Shown here piece after piece: positions 62,068 through 64,000 of a stretch of 64,000 nucleotides of DNA; position 1 is the stretch's first letter; every line of letters begins with the position of its first letter. Location of the stretch: contig CAYPHA010000014.1 of assembly GCA_964410215.1 (NCBI GenBank), positions 13,983 through 77,982 on the forward strand, read 5' to 3'. The position numbers and the translations under genes were made by a program. Source of the DNA: CAYPHA01 sp964410215. Lineage in GTDB: Bacteria; Calditrichota; Calditrichia; Calditrichales; CAYPHA01. The notes beneath the pieces are model-generated. The model worked only from the letters and a program-made list of their open reading frames with translations, was not told the DNA's origin and searched no databases.

Positions 62068-62090
62068 TATAATTAACTAAGGAGACTTAG

Positions 62091-62762
62091 ATGAAAAAAA
62101 TTGCTGTTATTCTAATATTAATCTTAGTTAAATATTCTGTTGCACAACACAATATTTTCATTAAGGCTGGATCTAATGTTTCATGGTTTATAAGTGCCGA
62201 GAACTCAAAGCCAATAATTGGATATACCGTTGGGATTGATCGGGGATGGAATTTGTACAAGAAACTAAATATGGAATTAGGTATTGGTTATACAAAGCGC
62301 GGGGCCTCTCTGGAAAATCAAGCGATACAACCTTTTTCGTATAGGCCTATTAATGCATACTATTGGGATATCAAAGGAGTAATTGGCTATGTTGATATTC
62401 CCATATCGTTTAAGTATGAATTTGGTTTAAATAGACAATTTACCATAAGTCCATTAATGGGTATAACATTTGCCATTCCGGTTAAAGACTATTCAAATTT
62501 TAAAAAGAAAAGGTTTTATAAATTATATGATTCAGATATCAACGATTGGGAGGCATATGATTACCACTTTGCACAAGAAACAACATTTGGAAATAATGAA
62601 ACAAGATACATTTATGAACTAGGAATTAGATTACAATATTTACGATACGCCATAAATATTAAATATGGTTTTGATAAATATAAACATTATACATTTAAAC
62701 ACTTAGAGAGCATTAAATATAAAATGAATTCATTTTACGTTTATTTTTCGTATGAACTTTAA
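62091..62762 (+). CDS. Exported outer-membrane beta-barrel protein (PorT-like)
   Basis: A 223-residue protein with a signal peptide (MKKIAVILILILVKYSVAQ) and alternating hydrophobic strands typical of small FCB-group barrels (OMP_b-brl_2/PorT-like): GYTVGIDRGWNLY, MELGIGYTKRGASL, VDIPISFKYEF, then FTISPLMGITF and a final aromatic strand SFYVYFSYEL. AAGGAG lies eight bases before the ATG. Codon use is much AT-richer than in the rest of the window. The function is unknown. A second exported protein follows on the same strand after 64 bases. Confidence 0.7.
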   Translation: MKKIAVILILILVKYSVAQHNIFIKAGSNVSWFISAENSKPIIGYTVGIDRGWNLYKKLNMELGIGYTKRGASLENQAIQPFSYRPINAYYWDIKGVIGYVDIPISFKYEFGLNRQFTISPLMGITFAIPVKDYSNFKKKRFYKLYDSDINDWEAYDYHFAQETTFGNNETRYIYELGIRLQYLRYAINIKYGFDKYKHYTFKHLESIKYKMNSFYVYFSYEL

Positions 62763-62826
62763 ATAATAAAAATTTTTAAGTTTGTGAAACATATTGCTAA
62801 TAAATATAAAAATAGGATAACAAATA

Positions 62827-63573
62827 ATGTGTTTTTATAAATATTTATTACTTTTACTAATGGTCCAATATAATATTTCATACTCTCAAACAGGAACAAC
62901 AGACAAAAACGATAAGCCACAAAAGATTTATATTGGCACCTTTTTTAATAAGGGTAACAAGAATTATAACAACGATCGATTTAATGCATATTCAATTCAT
63001 ACAAATATTCTGAGAGACTATTTTGGATATTCATTGGAAGCTGGGTTTTTGCATAATACTGAAGAAGGAAGAGATTATTGTTATGGAGAAATGCCAGAAG
63101 AATATAGCGTGAGTTACAATACCTTATACTTTTATCCAAAAGTTAAAATATTTTTCAAAAACTTTGGATTAGACGTGGGTCTTGTGGCTTTAAAACAAGA
63201 TAGAGGGTGGTGTGAAAATATAGAAAAAAATTGGGGCATCTTTACTGGAGAAATAAAACTGGGGAACCTAAACAAAATATATCTCTCTGTTGGGAATGCT
63301 GACAACTTTATGCTGGCAAGAAATTCTGATTTACTCAAATTTGGCATAGGATATACTATTAAAAAATATGATTCAGATTTTTGGATTGGAAAATCTGGAA
63401 AAGGATCACTATGGGGCTATGAAATTAAATATAGGATAAAGATAAACGATCATTTCTATCTAAAGGGGGCCGGTAGTTACCATGACAACTTACAAGCACG
63501 CAAACTTGAACAACACAAAGAAGTATACAGCTTTAGAATAGGACTAGACTATTATTTATCTAAATTCAAATAA
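62827..63573 (+). CDS. Exported beta-rich protein of unknown function
   Basis: A 248-residue protein with a signal peptide (residues 1-20, ending ISYSQ) and no recognised family. It alternates hydrophobic and polar residues in strand-like stretches (IYLSVGNADNF, LLKFGIGYTIKKY, LKGAGSYHDN) and ends in FRIGLDYYLSKFK, which suggests an outer-membrane barrel. AGGAT precedes the ATG. Like its upstream neighbour it has AT-rich codon use, so the two were probably acquired together. It is closed by the stem-loop at 63579-63606. Confidence 0.65.
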   Translation: MCFYKYLLLLLMVQYNISYSQTGTTDKNDKPQKIYIGTFFNKGNKNYNNDRFNAYSIHTNILRDYFGYSLEAGFLHNTEEGRDYCYGEMPEEYSVSYNTLYFYPKVKIFFKNFGLDVGLVALKQDRGWCENIEKNWGIFTGEIKLGNLNKIYLSVGNADNFMLARNSDLLKFGIGYTIKKYDSDFWIGKSGKGSLWGYEIKYRIKINDHFYLKGAGSYHDNLQARKLEQHKEVYSFRIGLDYYLSKFK

Positions 63574-63578
63574 AAACC

Positions 63579-63606
63579 GGGGAAGAATGCTGCAACATTC
63601 TTCCCC
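63579..63606. terminator. Strong 11-base-pair stem-loop after the exported-protein pair
   Basis: GGGGAAGAATG (63579-63589) pairs perfectly with CATTCTTCCCC (63596-63606) around a 6-base loop, 6 bases after the stop codon. The T-run on the plus strand is short (TT), while on the minus strand GGTTTTTATTT follows, so it would end minus-strand transcription best and plus-strand transcription perhaps with help. Confidence 0.6.
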
Positions 63607-63639
63607 TTAAAAAGAATGTTCCCAAAGCTTCCAACTTTA

Positions 63640-63659
63640 ATATCATCAACTGATGATAT
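63640..63659. promoter_or_regulatory. 20-base palindrome upstream of the last gene
   Basis: Arms ATATCATCA (63640-63648) and TGATGATAT (63651-63659) are a perfect inverted repeat with a 2-base centre. It lies 128 bases before the gene at 63788 and may be an operator; no regulator gene is in view. Confidence 0.35.
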
Positions 63660-63787
63660 CGGGCAATTCTTTTTATAAGCAATAAATATATAGAAAGGAG
63701 AAACCAAAAGAAACCACAATATCCTATTAAAATATAATTTACTTAAAACAAAAAGATGTAATTTTATTATTTATGGAGAAATTTCTA

Positions 63788-64000
63788 ATGAAAAAGTCAG
63801 TATTATTGATTCTTGTTATGTTTTTACCCGTATTACTATATTCTATTTCCATTCCTCGGTCAAGATTCTTTGATTGGGAATATTCGGGATATCCAGGTAA
63901 CATTCCTTACGCAAAAGAAAGTGTTAATATTAATGATTATTATGATCCGGTGGATGGCTATGGGCAAGCGCTGCTTGATGCAATTGCAGATGTCAACGAG
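63788..64000 (+). CDS. N-terminal part of an exported beta-helix protein, paralogue of the one at 3.3 kb
   Basis: The first 71 codons of a gene cut by the window end. The signal peptide (residues 1-20) is followed by FDWEYSGYPGN, IPYAKESVNINDYYD and DGYGQALLDAIADVNE. This matches the beginning of the beta-helix protein at 3329-5371 (VDWQYAGYGNN, IPYAKKTICIDD, SDEINTAIAAAD), so the two are paralogues. GGAGAA lies eight bases before the ATG. The rest of the gene is beyond the window. Confidence 0.7.
   Translation, partial: MKKSVLLILVMFLPVLLYSISIPRSRFFDWEYSGYPGNIPYAKESVNINDYYDPVDGYGQALLDAIADVNE

Overview
The window is about 61 kb of mid-GC DNA followed by about 2.6 kb of clearly AT-richer DNA. 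It comes from a Gram-negative bacterium, most likely of the FCB superphylum (Bacteroidota, Ignavibacteriota, Calditrichota, Marinimicrobia, KSB1-like lineages). The evidence is a C-terminal PNPFNP-type sorting domain of the type IX secretion kind, two TonB-dependent receptors with CarboxypepD_reg-like N-termini, TolC/RND export systems, an Mla lipid transporter and a PorT-like barrel. A more exact placement is not possible from sequence alone. A run of 10 Ns at 19285-19294 shows this is a scaffolded assembly. No tRNA, rRNA, CRISPR or phage genes were seen.

Region 1 (1-15.4 kb) is polysaccharide and surface biology: the tail of an unidentified gene, a sugar porter with a GH32 fructan hydrolase, a secreted beta-helix protein, two outer-membrane receptors, a SnoaL-like protein, two Cys-type sulfatases and a fatty acid desaturase. 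Region 2 (15.6-37.9 kb) holds a long KamA-type radical SAM protein, two separate TetR-TolC-MFP-RND efflux operons with the same gene order, a nitronate monooxygenase, an Mla-type lipid ABC transporter with a STAS-MlaE fusion, and a YgiQ-type radical SAM protein.

Region 3 (37.9-61.3 kb) is the centrepiece: a near-continuous plus-strand cluster for L-fucose and uronate use. An RpiR-type regulator is followed by a bacterial microcompartment (three BMC-P pentamer genes, one BMC-H gene, a CoA-acylating aldehyde dehydrogenase and a class II aldolase, both with encapsulation-peptide-like ends, and a divergent acetate-kinase homologue). Next come L-fucose isomerase, the LutABC lactate oxidation complex, an FGGY kinase, fucose mutarotase, an aldo/keto reductase, a fuconolactonase-like amidohydrolase, a zinc alcohol dehydrogenase, the FucP symporter and a DUF6786-like protein. 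The inferred flow is: fucose is isomerised, phosphorylated and cleaved to DHAP and L-lactaldehyde inside the shell; the aldehyde is oxidised toward lactate; LutABC feeds lactate to pyruvate. A second, oxidative fucose branch appears to be encoded beside it but lacks its dehydratase here. A LacI regulator, uronate isomerase and a complete TRAP transporter follow.

Region 4 (61.35-64 kb) is AT-rich and mosaic. It has a tandem near-palindrome, a short chimeric ORF, a 287-bp MITE-like element with terminal inverted repeats and an 8-bp target duplication, two exported proteins unlike the rest of the window, and the start of a paralogue of the beta-helix protein at 3.3 kb.
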